From Deltaproteobacteria bacterium (GTDB taxonomy: Bacteria > Desulfobacterota > Desulfobacteria > Desulfobacterales > G020354645): a stretch of DNA of 64,000 nucleotides. Location: assembly GCA_020354645.1 (NCBI GenBank), contig CP070652.1, positions 2,411,345 to 2,475,344 of the forward strand. Reading direction: 5' to 3'. Below, in pieces: positions 55,110 through 64,000 of the stretch. Position 1 is the first letter of the stretch. Each line of letters opens with the position of its first letter. The position numbers and the translations under genes are program-made. The notes under the pieces were generated by a model. It was not told the DNA's origin and made no database searches. It worked only from the letters and a program-made list of their open reading frames with translations.

Positions 55110-56156
55110 GTGTTGATATCGGGCACCCAAATGCAGATGCAAGCAAACACTTATTTAAAAGAGTTGAATAAATGCGATCTGTGCGAGCACCGCTGCGGGG
55201 TCAACCGGTTGGAAGAAGAAACCGGGGTCTGTCGGATCACCCAGCCGATGGTTGCTTCGGCCACTTTGCACCCGGCACCCCCCGAGAGTTACACTGTGTT
55301 TATGGCCGGTTGCAACTTTAAATGCCTGCACTGTCAGAACTGGACGATTTCTCAATACCCAGACAATCGATACCAACAGCGAGGCTTTATCGACCCGGAG
55401 GCGCTGGCAGAAGAGTGCGTCACGCATCTCAATTCTTTTTACGGAAGAAGAATGCGAGCTGACCGGATCTTTTTTTCCGGGGGCGAACCAACCATTCATT
55501 TGCCATACATCGAGAAAGTTGTGGAAGCCGCAAGGAAGTTAAAACCGGATACCCGGGTGAACTTTGACACGAATGGATATATGACTCAAGAGAGTTTAAA
55601 AAGAGTTCTGGCCCTCACCACATCGATTACCTATGACCTGAAAGCCTACCGTGACGAGGTTCATCAAGCCCTTACCGGTGCTTCTTCCAGGCCGGTTCTC
55701 CGAAACGCCGCGTACATTGGAACACATGCAAAGGACAAGCTCTGGGAGTACAGAATTGTGGTCATTCCCCAAATCAATGAGAGTGAGGTACAACCGCTGA
55801 CAGAATTCATTGCAGAGATGGATCCCGATTTGCCGGTATGTTTTTTGGCCTTTCGGCCGAATTTTACCTTAGAGAATCATCCGGGGGCAAGTCGGCGCCT
55901 TATGGAGAGGTGCGTGGAAATTGCCGAATCTGCCGGTCTGAGACGAGCCTATTGGTCCGGGCATACAGGGATCTCCGGAAAGGTGGCAGTTATGACAGCC
56001 AAAACGGAGAGATATTATACTTCAGATGCTGCACGGCTTGCGGCTAGCTATGCGCTTTATGCCGGCTGCTGCGAAGGAAAAGCCAGGAACTGTTCAACCT
56101 GTGCCGCCAATCAGGGGTGTCGGTTGAAAACATATATACCCAAAAGAATAACTTAG
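55110..56156 (+). CDS. radical SAM protein (PflX-like)
   Basis: A 348-residue radical SAM enzyme. An N-terminal Cys pair set (KCDLCEHRCGVNR) precedes the SAM cluster motif CxxxCxxC (Cys68, Cys72, Cys75 in GCNFKCLHC). FFSGGEPT is the SAM-binding segment. The C-terminus is Cys-rich (AGCCEGKARNCSTCAANQGC), perhaps for another cluster. Resembles PflX/COG1313-type proteins. Start at ATG 55110 is not certain; ATG 55131/55137 are alternatives. Confidence 0.78.
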   Translation: MLISGTQMQMQANTYLKELNKCDLCEHRCGVNRLEEETGVCRITQPMVASATLHPAPPESYTVFMAGCNFKCLHCQNWTISQYPDNRYQQRGFIDPEALAEECVTHLNSFYGRRMRADRIFFSGGEPTIHLPYIEKVVEAARKLKPDTRVNFDTNGYMTQESLKRVLALTTSITYDLKAYRDEVHQALTGASSRPVLRNAAYIGTHAKDKLWEYRIVVIPQINESEVQPLTEFIAEMDPDLPVCFLAFRPNFTLENHPGASRRLMERCVEIAESAGLRRAYWSGHTGISGKVAVMTAKTERYYTSDAARLAASYALYAGCCEGKARNCSTCAANQGCRLKTYIPKRIT

Positions 56157-56357
56157 CTAGTGTTCTCAGGCAAAATATGACAGAAATTGATAGAAATATA
56201 TCAGATCATCTGCAAAGACCCTTAAAAGTATATTGACCAGGATTCGATCTTTCATTTTTCAAATTAAGATACAACTTGATCTGACAACACGCTGAGTTGC
56301 GATACGCTCACCCGGCTGGAAGGCCAACAAGACAAGAGACGGTGCTGTGGTTAAACA

Positions 56358-56373
56358 TATACTATAAAGTATA
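56358..56373. repeat. small palindrome
   Basis: TATACT-ATAA-AGTATA in an otherwise empty stretch (56157-56414) between the radical SAM gene and the small membrane protein. It resembles the palindromes at 33796 and 38593 in having a CTATAC-like arm. Confidence 0.3.
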
Positions 56374-56414
56374 CATAGTTGTCTCAAGGCTTCCATTGCC
56401 ACACAGCATGTAGA

Positions 56415-56555
56415 TTATTTATTCTTTTTTTGTTTTGGTAAATTTATTTTTTCATAAAGAGAGCACCACCAGAGCAAACCACAAGCAGCTAAGAAGATAC
56501 CTAAACCACCAAAAAAACCAGCAAAAAAGATACCTAAAGTCCCTAAATTTCCCAT
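56415..56555 (-). CDS. small glycine-rich membrane protein (46 residues)
   Basis: From ATG 56555: one hydrophobic helix (LGIFFAGFFGGLGIFLAACG), a short loop with WW, and a Lys-rich tail. GGAGGTGAAAAC before the ATG is one of the best ribosome-binding sites in the window. The longer frame to 56693 lacks such a signal. Function unknown. Confidence 0.6.
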   Translation of the reverse strand: MGNLGTLGIFFAGFFGGLGIFLAACGLLWWCSLYEKINLPKQKKNK

Positions 56556-56611
56556 GTTTTCACCTCCGAAATGTAACATAAAATCCAATTTAGAATATGT
56601 GATATCACAAG

Positions 56612-56938
56612 ATGAAAATTCCGGAAAGATTGCAAGTATGGATTGATGCTCGTAAAAAATATCATCTCTCTCATGCGCATATTCAGATGGCACGAGAACT
56701 TGGATTGAATCCGCGCAAATTTGGAAAAATCGCTAATAATCGGCAAGAGCCCTGGAAAGCACCATTGCCGGTTTTCATTGAAGACATCTATTTCAAACGG
56801 TTTAGGAAGAAGAGACCCGATAATATCAAGAGTATTGAACAAATCTTAAAAGACCGGCTGAAATCAAAAGAAAAACGCAGAATCAAAAAGCAGCTCAATA
56901 AAGAAAAAATAGAGGCAAAGGTCAAGGATCACGATTAA
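56612..56938 (+). CDS. conserved small protein, unknown function
   Basis: A 108-residue basic protein starting MKIPERLQVWIDARKKYH. The sequence HIQMARELGLNPRKFGKI and WKAPLPVFIEDIYFKRF has the look of a family I have seen in many bacteria without known role. A charged Lys/Glu tail ends it. Its TAA shares four bases (TTAA) with the convergent DUF2293 stop. Confidence 0.65.
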   Translation: MKIPERLQVWIDARKKYHLSHAHIQMARELGLNPRKFGKIANNRQEPWKAPLPVFIEDIYFKRFRKKRPDNIKSIEQILKDRLKSKEKRRIKKQLNKEKIEAKVKDHD

Positions 56939-57618
56939 TATGATACTTTCCATTTTGACAACACGTTTTCAACTGACTCCATAACATGTTCACGTGCTTG
57001 CCAGCGATCATAACCTTTTGCTAAAAGTTCGTCATAATTAGTTTCATTATGACGAATGTGAGCAATGACAGAAAGCCGAACCGCTTCTTCATCAAGATTT
57101 TTTGCCGCTGCAGAGCGGCCGATACGGCCGCTATATTTAAGGCAAGCATGTTCGGCGATTTCCAACTCTGATCCAGAAGGGCATCCAGGATAGAGTTCTC
57201 GCACACGGGCTGCAAATCGCTTCACATAATCGTGGTCTAGTTCAGCTCGCCGCAGTGCTTCGCGTTCTCTTCGCAGTGCCCTGGCCTTGCTATCAGCTAA
57301 ACACTCTTGTTCTGCCTGTTCCAGAGCCCTGGATTCAACTAGCAAGCCTTGCCTTTCATAACGCTTTCGAGCGTCGCTCCACTTCAGTACAACGGCAGAC
57401 AGAATCGAGTGCTTTCGAGCTCGTCTGGTGAGTGCTGCATCACCTGATGGAAGAAAGATAAGATGGTCCAGATCCGCACATGGCAGACATAAGGCCCCCT
57501 TGTCTTTGACCAGTGTTATCCAGGCTTTACGACCAAGGTCCTCGCCGCATTCATCGCAAGTAGACTCTCTGGTTGAAATGAACACCTTTAGGTCAGCAGT
57601 TTGCTTCATATTGCTCAC
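56935..57618 (-). CDS. DUF2293-like protein
   Basis: A 227-residue protein. N-terminal cysteines (CDECGEDLGRKAW, CLPCADL) may bind zinc. The middle has a coiled, Arg/Glu-rich helix and the C-terminal region (RVRELYPGCPSGSELEIAEH and YDRWQAREHV) fits DUF2293. Role unknown. Confidence 0.7.
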   Translation of the reverse strand: MSNMKQTADLKVFISTRESTCDECGEDLGRKAWITLVKDKGALCLPCADLDHLIFLPSGDAALTRRARKHSILSAVVLKWSDARKRYERQGLLVESRALEQAEQECLADSKARALRREREALRRAELDHDYVKRFAARVRELYPGCPSGSELEIAEHACLKYSGRIGRSAAAKNLDEEAVRLSVIAHIRHNETNYDELLAKGYDRWQAREHVMESVENVLSKWKVSY

Positions 57619-58431
57619 TTAATTGAAACAGATAGCCAGCAGATGCTTTGCAACATTTGTTACTTTGGATGATATAAAATTCAATAAATACTGATTCCAG
57701 ATAATATAGCAAATGATTGATAAGTTGTATTCCTTTTTTACCTCCAATAGAGAAACTCCAGAAAATTCAAAAAGAGTATACCGCTACATTTATTGTATGG
57801 CCATTTTGGAGCTGAATTGTGTATTTGTATGAGCAACCTAAACTTTTTGGGCCGGTTGGTTTTGTTGGATAACGTGCCTGAACATTCAAGTTGGAAGGCC
57901 GAAATTATTTTGGATATCCAGATGAAATATGTAATTTTGGAATATTGCAGATATGTGCCTGAAAGGAGGGAAATTTAGAATTTTCAAAACCTGACATATC
58001 TCACCAAAAAACCAAATATCAGCCGAATACATGTATATTGAGATATATACAAGCTCTGGGAATATCTGTGATATCTTATCAGATATCTGGATAGCGGTCG
58101 GATTTGATATTAATCAGAATTCCTAATTGTAAGTTCGAGTTTCAGTCATTACACCTAAAGATCTTTTAAAAACCGCCTGGCATGGGAATCCACTCCCTTG
58201 ATTTGATCTCAACCGCTCGCTTTTTTTCGTCGTTAAGAATATTTATGGACACTTAACCACCAACACCTTTGAATTTACTGACGCCAAGCTGATCACCAAG
58301 CAGGTTCCAAAACTTGAAAATTGGGTTGATTGAAATGTCATAAATATTCTATGATAATAGTGTTTCCGGTATACTATCGGATGCTCATTTTCCAAGGCGA
58401 TCAAATTTAAATAATTTAGAGGAATTTTGTT
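57619..58431. other. long gap without a convincing gene
   Basis: About 810 bases of AT-rich sequence. A frame at 57793-57978 ends after GAAAGGAGGGAAATTTAG but no signal supports it. No repeat or riboswitch seen. Possibly decayed coding DNA. Confidence 0.3.
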
Positions 58432-58743
58432 ATGAAAATTAAAGTTGAAAGCGAAAAGATCATTAAAGCGGTAAAGAAATTGGATGAGATTGAAATCGTT
58501 CTGGAGAATCTTGAGGATGCTAAAGAGGCCATCAATCTTATTTTGAATCGAACCGGGTTATTACAAAAGTATGAAGATCTGAAAATAAAGGATGTCAAGG
58601 TGACCTCTTATCAGAAGTACGATACCACTGCTGTGGATTACAAGATGATATTTTTACTGGAATTTATGTTTGAGGAAAAGGTCTCCTTAGAGCGGAAAGT
58701 TGCGGTTATCAAGGAGTTTCAGGAATTTTTCGGCAAGGTATAA
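58432..58743 (+). CDS. hypothetical protein
   Basis: A 103-residue soluble protein (MKIKVESEKIIKAVKKLDEI), rich in Lys and Glu, mostly helical. AGAGG lies seven bases before the ATG at 58432. Not recognised. Confidence 0.5.
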   Translation: MKIKVESEKIIKAVKKLDEIEIVLENLEDAKEAINLILNRTGLLQKYEDLKIKDVKVTSYQKYDTTAVDYKMIFLLEFMFEEKVSLERKVAVIKEFQEFFGKV

Positions 58744-58997
58744 GCCGGCTTCGATTTTTTATAAAAAGCGGCAGGCTCCTAAGTTTAAAACACCCTATAA
58801 AATCCCGGACCCACCCATTTTATTCAGGATATCCCTTCCGATATTCAGGTATCTTTTGTACCATTGCGTCTATGCTCTTTAAAACCTAATGCCGATGGAA
58901 GCTTTATCATTGACGGATACTTATTCAAGGGATTTGGGTTAAAGCCTGCAAGCATTCGCTAAGAAAAATTCCAGACGGATTTTACCAGAACTTTATC

Positions 58998-60149
58998 ATG
59001 ACCAAATCATTCGACTACGATGTGATTGTGGTGGGGGCCGGACCGGCCGGTGCGACGGCTGCCAGGATTCTATCCCAAAAGGGCTATGGTGTCCTGATTT
59101 TGGATAGAAAAGCATTTCCAAGGCCCAAACTGTGTGCCGGGCTCATCACCTGGAAGACCCTCAATGTCTTGTTTGACGTCTTCGGGATTGATTGTGAAGC
59201 GCTGAAATCCAAGGCCATTATTCACTACCAGAGCCGGCAATATGCCATCTGGAATCGCTACGGTGAGATGGTCCGGGGCCGGCTCGATTTTCCTTTTCAC
59301 ATGGTCGATCGGCAGATTTATGATCAGTTCTGGTTGGATTTGGCTCATCAAGCAGGAGCTGAAGTCCGAACGGGTCATGGGGTGGTGAAAATCGAGCCTG
59401 ATAACAGCTCGGTCATCACCGATTCAGGTGAGTGCTTGAGGGCCAGGGTTATTTTGGGGGCTGACGGTGTCTTGAGCCGGGTAAGATCCAGTTTGTTGAA
59501 AACCGGTAGGATCCGGCCGAACCGGATCGAGGGGCTGGCTTTTGCCATCCAAGGTTTCGTTTCGCGTCAGCAATTCCAGGGATTTGCCGATTGGCCGGTC
59601 ATCTATTTCGGATTCATACCCTGGGGCTATGCCTGGTCCTTTCCGGGACCGAAGAAACAGATTGTCGGAATCTGCGGCCTACAAAAAAAAGTCGGTCCTC
59701 ATTTCAGGGACTATTTCGAAATATTTATCAAGCGCCTTCGGATTCCGGTAAATAAGATTTCAAAGCTCAGGGGGCACCCGCTTCCTTATGGCAATTTCTT
59801 GAGGCAACCGGGTTGTCGAAATGTTCTTCTTTTGGGAGACGCTGCTGGCCTGGTCGATCCTTTGCTGGGCGAAGGGATCTATTACGCTCACAAGAGCGGG
59901 CAGATTGCCGCTGCAGCAGTGTTAAAAGCCCATCCTGATTGGGACATTGCATTGGAATACTATGCGAGATATTTGAATCAAACCCTGATTCGAAACCTTC
60001 GCCATATCAGAATTTATCGCAACATCATCTTTTCCCTGCTGCATTGGGGGAACTATCGATCCATGGGATTTTTTATAAAAAGGTCACAAAAAGCGATTGA
60101 AGAGGCCATACAAGGCCGGCGATCTTTTGACCGATTGATCTTGCCTTGA
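58998..60149 (+). CDS. geranylgeranyl-reductase-family FAD oxidoreductase
   Basis: A 383-residue flavoprotein. GAGPAG at 13-18 binds FAD; LGDAAGLVDPLLGEGI near 278 is the FAD-ribityl motif of the family. KLCAGLITWKT corresponds to the conserved region after beta-2. Members reduce isoprenoid double bonds or act as quinone-linked reductases; substrate unknown. Soluble or membrane-associated. Confidence 0.8.
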   Translation: MTKSFDYDVIVVGAGPAGATAARILSQKGYGVLILDRKAFPRPKLCAGLITWKTLNVLFDVFGIDCEALKSKAIIHYQSRQYAIWNRYGEMVRGRLDFPFHMVDRQIYDQFWLDLAHQAGAEVRTGHGVVKIEPDNSSVITDSGECLRARVILGADGVLSRVRSSLLKTGRIRPNRIEGLAFAIQGFVSRQQFQGFADWPVIYFGFIPWGYAWSFPGPKKQIVGICGLQKKVGPHFRDYFEIFIKRLRIPVNKISKLRGHPLPYGNFLRQPGCRNVLLLGDAAGLVDPLLGEGIYYAHKSGQIAAAAVLKAHPDWDIALEYYARYLNQTLIRNLRHIRIYRNIIFSLLHWGNYRSMGFFIKRSQKAIEEAIQGRRSFDRLILP

Positions 60150-60195
60150 ATTTCCTATATCTGGACAGGTTCGCTTCCCTGAACCCCCCGCCTTT

Positions 60196-61089
60196 TCATT
60201 TTTTATACTTTTTGTAGATCTTGCAACCGTCTTTGTAACCCATCTTACAGGCCTTATTTGCATCTATTAACCCTTTTTGTATATCCCCCTTCTTGATATA
60301 AACATGTCCTCTGGTATAGTAGGCCCAACCGTTGTCGGGTTTTAATTTGATCGAATTGTCTAAATAACTGATGCTTTTATCGTATTCACCCCGTTTCATA
60401 TAAAGCCAGCCCAAATTATCGAAGGCTTTGGCGTAACTCGGATCAAATTTCACTGTTTCTTTAAGATCAGCTATAGCCTTATCATACTGACCTGTTTTCA
60501 AAGAACTGCGGGCTCGCCAAAAATATGCCTCCGAATTGGAGGGATCTAATTGTAAGTCCTTACTATATTCGGCAAACGCTTCTTTGTAGCTCTTTTGCTT
60601 ATAGTAATTGTAACCACGCCGTATATATTTATCAGCCTTACGAGCTTGCCTTGACTGAGGTCCTTTTTTCTTGGCTGCCTCCTCGCCAAAAAACCTGCCA
60701 AAATCGGTAAAATCATCCAAAAACCTGGTAATCGACTTAATGGATCCGGAATCGAATGATTTGTTGATGTACAAGACAAAGTAAAAACCCGCGCCAATGA
60801 GAGCAAAAAGGGCCAAGGCCACGACACTGATAGCCAGATAATCCCTTTGGCCCGCATCCATAGAGGACATTGACAGGACCGATGGCAATCCGTCCGACAT
60901 CCGGGTGTCCTTGATGAATGCTTTGGATGGTTGTTCATCGGGTGGTAACTGGGATTTGATTTCCCCTGTCTCTTTGTTTATCAGCATAGTGACGCCACAC
61001 TTTTTGCAGACAGCTTTATTGACCGTCTGAGTAAGCCTGTCTTCAGGAACATTATATGATGCCTGGCAGACCGGACACTCAAATTGCAT
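60196..61089 (-). CDS. zinc-ribbon / membrane helix / TPR protein
   Basis: A 297-residue protein. MQFECPVCQASY and VCKKCG are a zinc ribbon; one membrane helix lies at about 86-108 (VVALALFALIGAGFYFV). Three to four TPR units follow (about 150-285: AYFWRARSSLKTGQYDKAI, AFDNLGWLYMKRGEYDKSI). TPR region would be periplasmic if the zinc ribbon is inside. Same architecture idea as the large protein at 9577. Confidence 0.78.
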   Translation of the reverse strand: MQFECPVCQASYNVPEDRLTQTVNKAVCKKCGVTMLINKETGEIKSQLPPDEQPSKAFIKDTRMSDGLPSVLSMSSMDAGQRDYLAISVVALALFALIGAGFYFVLYINKSFDSGSIKSITRFLDDFTDFGRFFGEEAAKKKGPQSRQARKADKYIRRGYNYYKQKSYKEAFAEYSKDLQLDPSNSEAYFWRARSSLKTGQYDKAIADLKETVKFDPSYAKAFDNLGWLYMKRGEYDKSISYLDNSIKLKPDNGWAYYTRGHVYIKKGDIQKGLIDANKACKMGYKDGCKIYKKYKK

Positions 61090-61206
61090 TTTCCAACTCC
61101 TTCATACATCGATAAAATTAACCGGTATGGTATTATTATACCCTATTTTTTACCATCAGTAACCAACATTTATTACCAAAATAATCAAACAGTTTTGAGT
61201 AATCTT

Positions 61207-61587
61207 TCAGTGAAATCCTTCCCGCATAAATTCTGCCATCAGTTTTCGCTTTTGTTCTGAAGGCGCATTTTCAGCAATATACCTAACAATAATTGAAAAC
61301 ATGGCCTTAATTCGAGGGTCGCGTTCATAGTTATTGTAGCCGGAATAAATCAGAATCCGATACCAGGTTATCGCCTCTTCAAGATTTTTCAATATAAAAT
61401 GGGCTTTGATTTGATCGGCAGTTACAGCCTTTATGCGTTCCTTAAAATAGACCATAAATTCCGCACACTTTTTCCGGTCGCCCATTTTAGCAGCATCGGC
61501 GGCCTTAAAACATCGATCTAAAAAAGTTTCGTTTGAGTCTCTAGATTTCATTTTAAGGGTTTTACTTGTATCAAAGTGAAATTTCAT
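61207..61587 (-). CDS. hypothetical protein
   Basis: A 126-residue helical protein that starts two bases after the archaemetzincin stop and is coupled to it. Segments DRKKCAEFMVYFKERIKA and ITWYRILIYSGYNNYERDP are protein-like. Not recognised. It may assist or regulate the protease. Confidence 0.5.
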   Translation of the reverse strand: MKFHFDTSKTLKMKSRDSNETFLDRCFKAADAAKMGDRKKCAEFMVYFKERIKAVTADQIKAHFILKNLEEAITWYRILIYSGYNNYERDPRIKAMFSIIVRYIAENAPSEQKRKLMAEFMREGFH

Positions 61588-61589
61588 AT

Positions 61590-62540
61590 TTATCGAGTTG
61601 ACACAATATTTTTAAGACGGGTTGATACCCATCGTATCTCTTTAGCGAAACCAGCTCTGTGGTAGAATTTCAGGAGTTTATGATATCGAACGACAACATC
61701 AAATTCCGCACTGAATTGAAGCTTTCGCAGACATAGCGGACACAGGTTGAGCGGCCTGGCATCACTCTCCTGCAGATGGTTTGAACCGTTCATTACACAC
61801 TTGAAATATATGCAATGACTCAGCGAAAACATATGGGACATTTCGTGGACCAATACTTTACAACTGCGGTGCAGCAGGAGGTGGTGATAGTCTTTTCCCT
61901 GCGATTGACCATAAAAAGATGGATTGTAGCGCGCAAAACTGAAAACCGCTACCCGATGAGATATAGCGGCCTGCCCGAATACAAAATTCCAGGCAGGATC
62001 CGGATATAGGTCTTCCATGGTAATGGCCAGAAGGCAAAAGGCATCAGCAGGAAAGTTTCTTTCGAGAAGAATCAATATATCACGGGTCAAAAGTTGCCGA
62101 TTGTGAGTATAGGGATTTACGCGTTCCGTTAGTTTAGCTTCACGGATGGCAATCGGCGCAAGTATTTTGACCGGCATCATAAAGTAGACAGTCGCATAGT
62201 CTTTCAGTGCTTCAAGTGAAGGACTTTGAGCCCCGATAAATTCACCCAGCGGCTGCAAATAGATTGTATCTTGAGATCTGTCCGGTTTATAAGCTAGGCT
62301 GCTTACGAAATCCTCAAAGGTTTGACCGGCCTCAAAATGTTCAGCCAACCAGTCTCCGGGATTTGGTAACGCAATGGGCACAAAATCGTCTCCAGGTTCC
62401 AGGGCCTGTCTCAAAGGAACCGGCATTCCTTCTGTGTTTCCTATAGCTTGCAGGGTTTCTTCGGGTGTTGGCGGTTTAAAGTTCATGGCCAGGCATGCCG
62501 TACAAAGTAATATATTTAAAACTTGAACAAAAGTTCTCAT
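61590..62540 (-). CDS. exported archaemetzincin-like zinc metalloprotease
   Basis: A 316-residue protein with an N-terminal hydrophobic segment (VLNILLCTACLAM) fitting a signal peptide. The metzincin site is HEMSH (His232-His236), then His242/Cys243, Cys248, Met250 and CPLC (267-270), which matches the archaemetzincin motif HExxHxxGx3Cx4CxMx17CxxC except that the Gly is Ser239 and one spacing is 16. Longer than archaeal AmzA (about 180 residues); the extra N-terminal region is like eukaryotic AMZ proteins in size. Zinc protease; substrate unknown. Confidence 0.72.
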   Translation of the reverse strand: MRTFVQVLNILLCTACLAMNFKPPTPEETLQAIGNTEGMPVPLRQALEPGDDFVPIALPNPGDWLAEHFEAGQTFEDFVSSLAYKPDRSQDTIYLQPLGEFIGAQSPSLEALKDYATVYFMMPVKILAPIAIREAKLTERVNPYTHNRQLLTRDILILLERNFPADAFCLLAITMEDLYPDPAWNFVFGQAAISHRVAVFSFARYNPSFYGQSQGKDYHHLLLHRSCKVLVHEMSHMFSLSHCIYFKCVMNGSNHLQESDARPLNLCPLCLRKLQFSAEFDVVVRYHKLLKFYHRAGFAKEIRWVSTRLKNIVSTR

Positions 62541-62692
62541 GTGAGTTTAATCCAAGTTTTAAGACATCCACTATATTTTGACAGACAATTCAATCGATGG
62601 AAAACTAGAACACTATTAAGGATACCAGATGTATTATTTCTTCAAATGAGGGGGATTGTCAATATCCCAAAAGGAGTGGCTGTTTATTAACA

Positions 62693-63280
62693 ATGCATTA
62701 CGATTTTCATGTCCATACATCAAAATATTCACCGTGCAGTCGCAGTTCGGCAGAATCGATGTGCCGCAGAGCTGTTGAGGTAGGGTTGACAGGTATTGCG
62801 CTCACGGAGCACGATCTGTGGTGGCCTCGATCTGAATACGAAGGGCTGAAAGAAATGTTTCCGGAATTAACCATTTTGCAAGGAATCGAATACTCCTGTC
62901 CGCAAGGCCATTTTCTCGTTTTTTTACCGCATTCTGCAGAGGATCTGGTATTCCAGAGCTATAAGATATTAAACTTAATAGAAGAGGTTCATGGCCACCA
63001 TGGTATTGTTATCTGGGCGCATCCCTTCCGCTTCGATTATACGTTTTACCCTGCTTGGCTGGATGCTGCTGACCTTGACGGTATCGAGGTGGCCAGCAGC
63101 AATATGGACCATCCCATGAAAATTCTGGCGCAAGGAGTGGCCAGGCAAAACGGGATTATGCCGTTTGAAAACAGCGATGCGCACCACTTGGATACCCTCG
63201 GCAAATATTTCAATGAAATTCCGGTGCGTTTAAAAGACACTGAAGATTTCATTGACTATGTTCGCCGGAAATCTGTTTGA
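62693..63280 (+). CDS. PHP-domain phosphoesterase-like protein
   Basis: A 195-residue PHP domain. Metal ligands: His6 and His8 in DFHVHTSKYS, Glu/His in ALTEHDLWW, His in IVIWAHPF and the end motif SDAHHLDTLGKY. PHP proteins act as phosphatases or polymerase-associated phosphoesterases. Start at ATG 62693 with AAAGGAG upstream by several bases. Confidence 0.83.
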   Translation: MHYDFHVHTSKYSPCSRSSAESMCRRAVEVGLTGIALTEHDLWWPRSEYEGLKEMFPELTILQGIEYSCPQGHFLVFLPHSAEDLVFQSYKILNLIEEVHGHHGIVIWAHPFRFDYTFYPAWLDAADLDGIEVASSNMDHPMKILAQGVARQNGIMPFENSDAHHLDTLGKYFNEIPVRLKDTEDFIDYVRRKSV

Positions 63281-63432
63281 AAAACAGGCCTTAATTAACT
63301 TCCGATATCACCTGCCGAGCAATACGGTCGTCTTCATTAATATGGCAGGTACGCCTGCTGATGGTCTCCTTTTTCTTGACATGACGGGATTATTAATTAT
63401 TGTTAAATCAACCTTTATTTGCGGAGAAGTTT

Positions 63433-63636
63433 ATGCCGATTTACGAATATCAATGTAAAGCCTGTTGTCATTGTTTTGAACAATTGGTGCTGTCTGCCAA
63501 TGAACCGTCCCCCACATGCCCCAATTGCCACTGTGCAGATGTGGAAAAACTCATGTCCGCTGTGTGCGCAAGACCCCATGGCATCCCTTCCGGTTCAGGA
63601 GGATTTAAGGCCCCAAATTGCAGACCTTCAGGCTGA
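63433..63636 (+). CDS. FmdB-family putative regulatory protein
   Basis: A 67-residue zinc-ribbon protein. MPIYEYQCKACCHCFEQLV and CPNCHCADVEKLMSA give the FmdB pattern of two CxxC pairs. GGAG lies before ATG 63433. In this family the proteins are linked to formamide or other regulation; function uncertain. Confidence 0.8.
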   Translation: MPIYEYQCKACCHCFEQLVLSANEPSPTCPNCHCADVEKLMSAVCARPHGIPSGSGGFKAPNCRPSG

Positions 63637-64000
63637 TCTGTCTGATGGCATTCCCCAGTTGGGGACTTGAACGCAAGCTAAATTAACACTGCTCTTCCAG
63701 AGCCAGGATCGTTTACTTGGCTTCCAGGCGGCTTTGTCAATTACGATAAATTGGCCTTTTCATCCCGCCGCAATCGGGCTAATCCAATCCGAGAAATATT
63801 CAAGTTTAATTTTCGGGATCATCTCCAAAAGAGTTAGTGTAATTTACGATTATAGTGATTGTCAAAATAATGTTCCGAAATAACGCAAAATGAAGAGGTG
63901 CAGGCAGGGAGTAAATTTTGGTCGTCAAGATGCAGAATCACTGCCCCTTTGGCTCTAAAATGGCCAGTTCCCATCAATTGACTGCCTGCCAGTCAAAGTA
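63637..64000. other. gap to window end
   Basis: No gene, repeat or RNA recognised in 364 bases. Confidence 0.3.

Noticed and set aside
1..64000. tRNA, rRNA, CRISPR array, transposase
   Set aside because: No TΨC-like loop with acceptor stem, no regular spaced repeats and no transposase frame was found by reading.

Overview
The window looks like a chromosome segment of an anaerobic deltaproteobacterium (Desulfobacterota, probably Desulfobacterales). The hints are a glycyl-radical enzyme with its activase, several hybrid histidine kinases, a class I c-di-GMP riboswitch, GspA/GspB-type genes, zinc-ribbon proteins fused to membrane or periplasmic domains, a sigma-54 promoter, and many dispersed extragenic palindromes. 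This placement is an inference from gene content; there is no rRNA or phylogenetic marker here. I see no tRNA, rRNA, CRISPR array, transposase or prophage gene.

Layout. 1-5.1 kb (minus): a nearly complete trans-4-hydroxy-L-proline dehydratase (hypD, cut by the left edge), its radical-SAM activase (hypE) and an FAD/NAD(P)-binding protein, apparently one operon. 5.3-14.9 kb: a macro-like protein, lipid kinase, ferritin, a secreted protein, a very large zinc-ribbon membrane-anchored protein, PilZ, a DUF1285-like protein and a rubrerythrin-like protein. 15-19.2 kb (minus): a two-gene signalling operon, HDOD-GAF-histidine kinase then REC-PAS-histidine kinase-REC. 19.6-32.5 kb: cupin, a protease-fold protein that has lost its catalytic triad, LarE and an unusual MnmA, DinB, a frame-broken MIP18-like gene, a DUF4384-like protein, a zinc-ribbon/FGE fusion, dienelactone hydrolase, EI24 and flavin reductase. 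Three inverted-repeat elements with shared ends sit in the gaps.

33.5-38.7 kb is the most unusual stretch. A 259-bp direct duplication brackets a sigma-54 promoter with an upstream palindrome, a decayed receiver-domain gene, a small membrane protein and a 985-residue hybrid kinase that is a base-composition mosaic. 38.7-43 kb: NUDIX, an Arg-rich small protein, DUF885 metallopeptidase and a methyltransferase. 43.1-48.9 kb: a c-di-GMP riboswitch ahead of a small membrane protein, then GspA- and GspB-like genes, an acyltransferase and a parvulin-type foldase. 49.3-56.2 kb: XRE-cupin regulator with acyl-CoA dehydrogenase, GH63 glucosidase, a truncated pseudouridine synthase, a metallo-beta-lactamase-fold hydrolase and a radical SAM protein. 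56.4-63.6 kb: small and unknown genes, DUF2293, a geranylgeranyl-reductase-like flavoprotein, zinc-ribbon/TPR protein, a secreted archaemetzincin, PHP and FmdB-type proteins.

Themes: c-di-GMP appears twice (PilZ effector, riboswitch); sulfur transfer is represented by adjacent mnmA and larE; glycyl-radical chemistry is at the left end; iron storage appears as a ferritin and a rubrerythrin-like protein. Several genes are degenerate (protease-like, receiver, MIP18-like, RluA-like, duplicated secreted protein). All functions are read from motifs and remembered family features; no database search was run.
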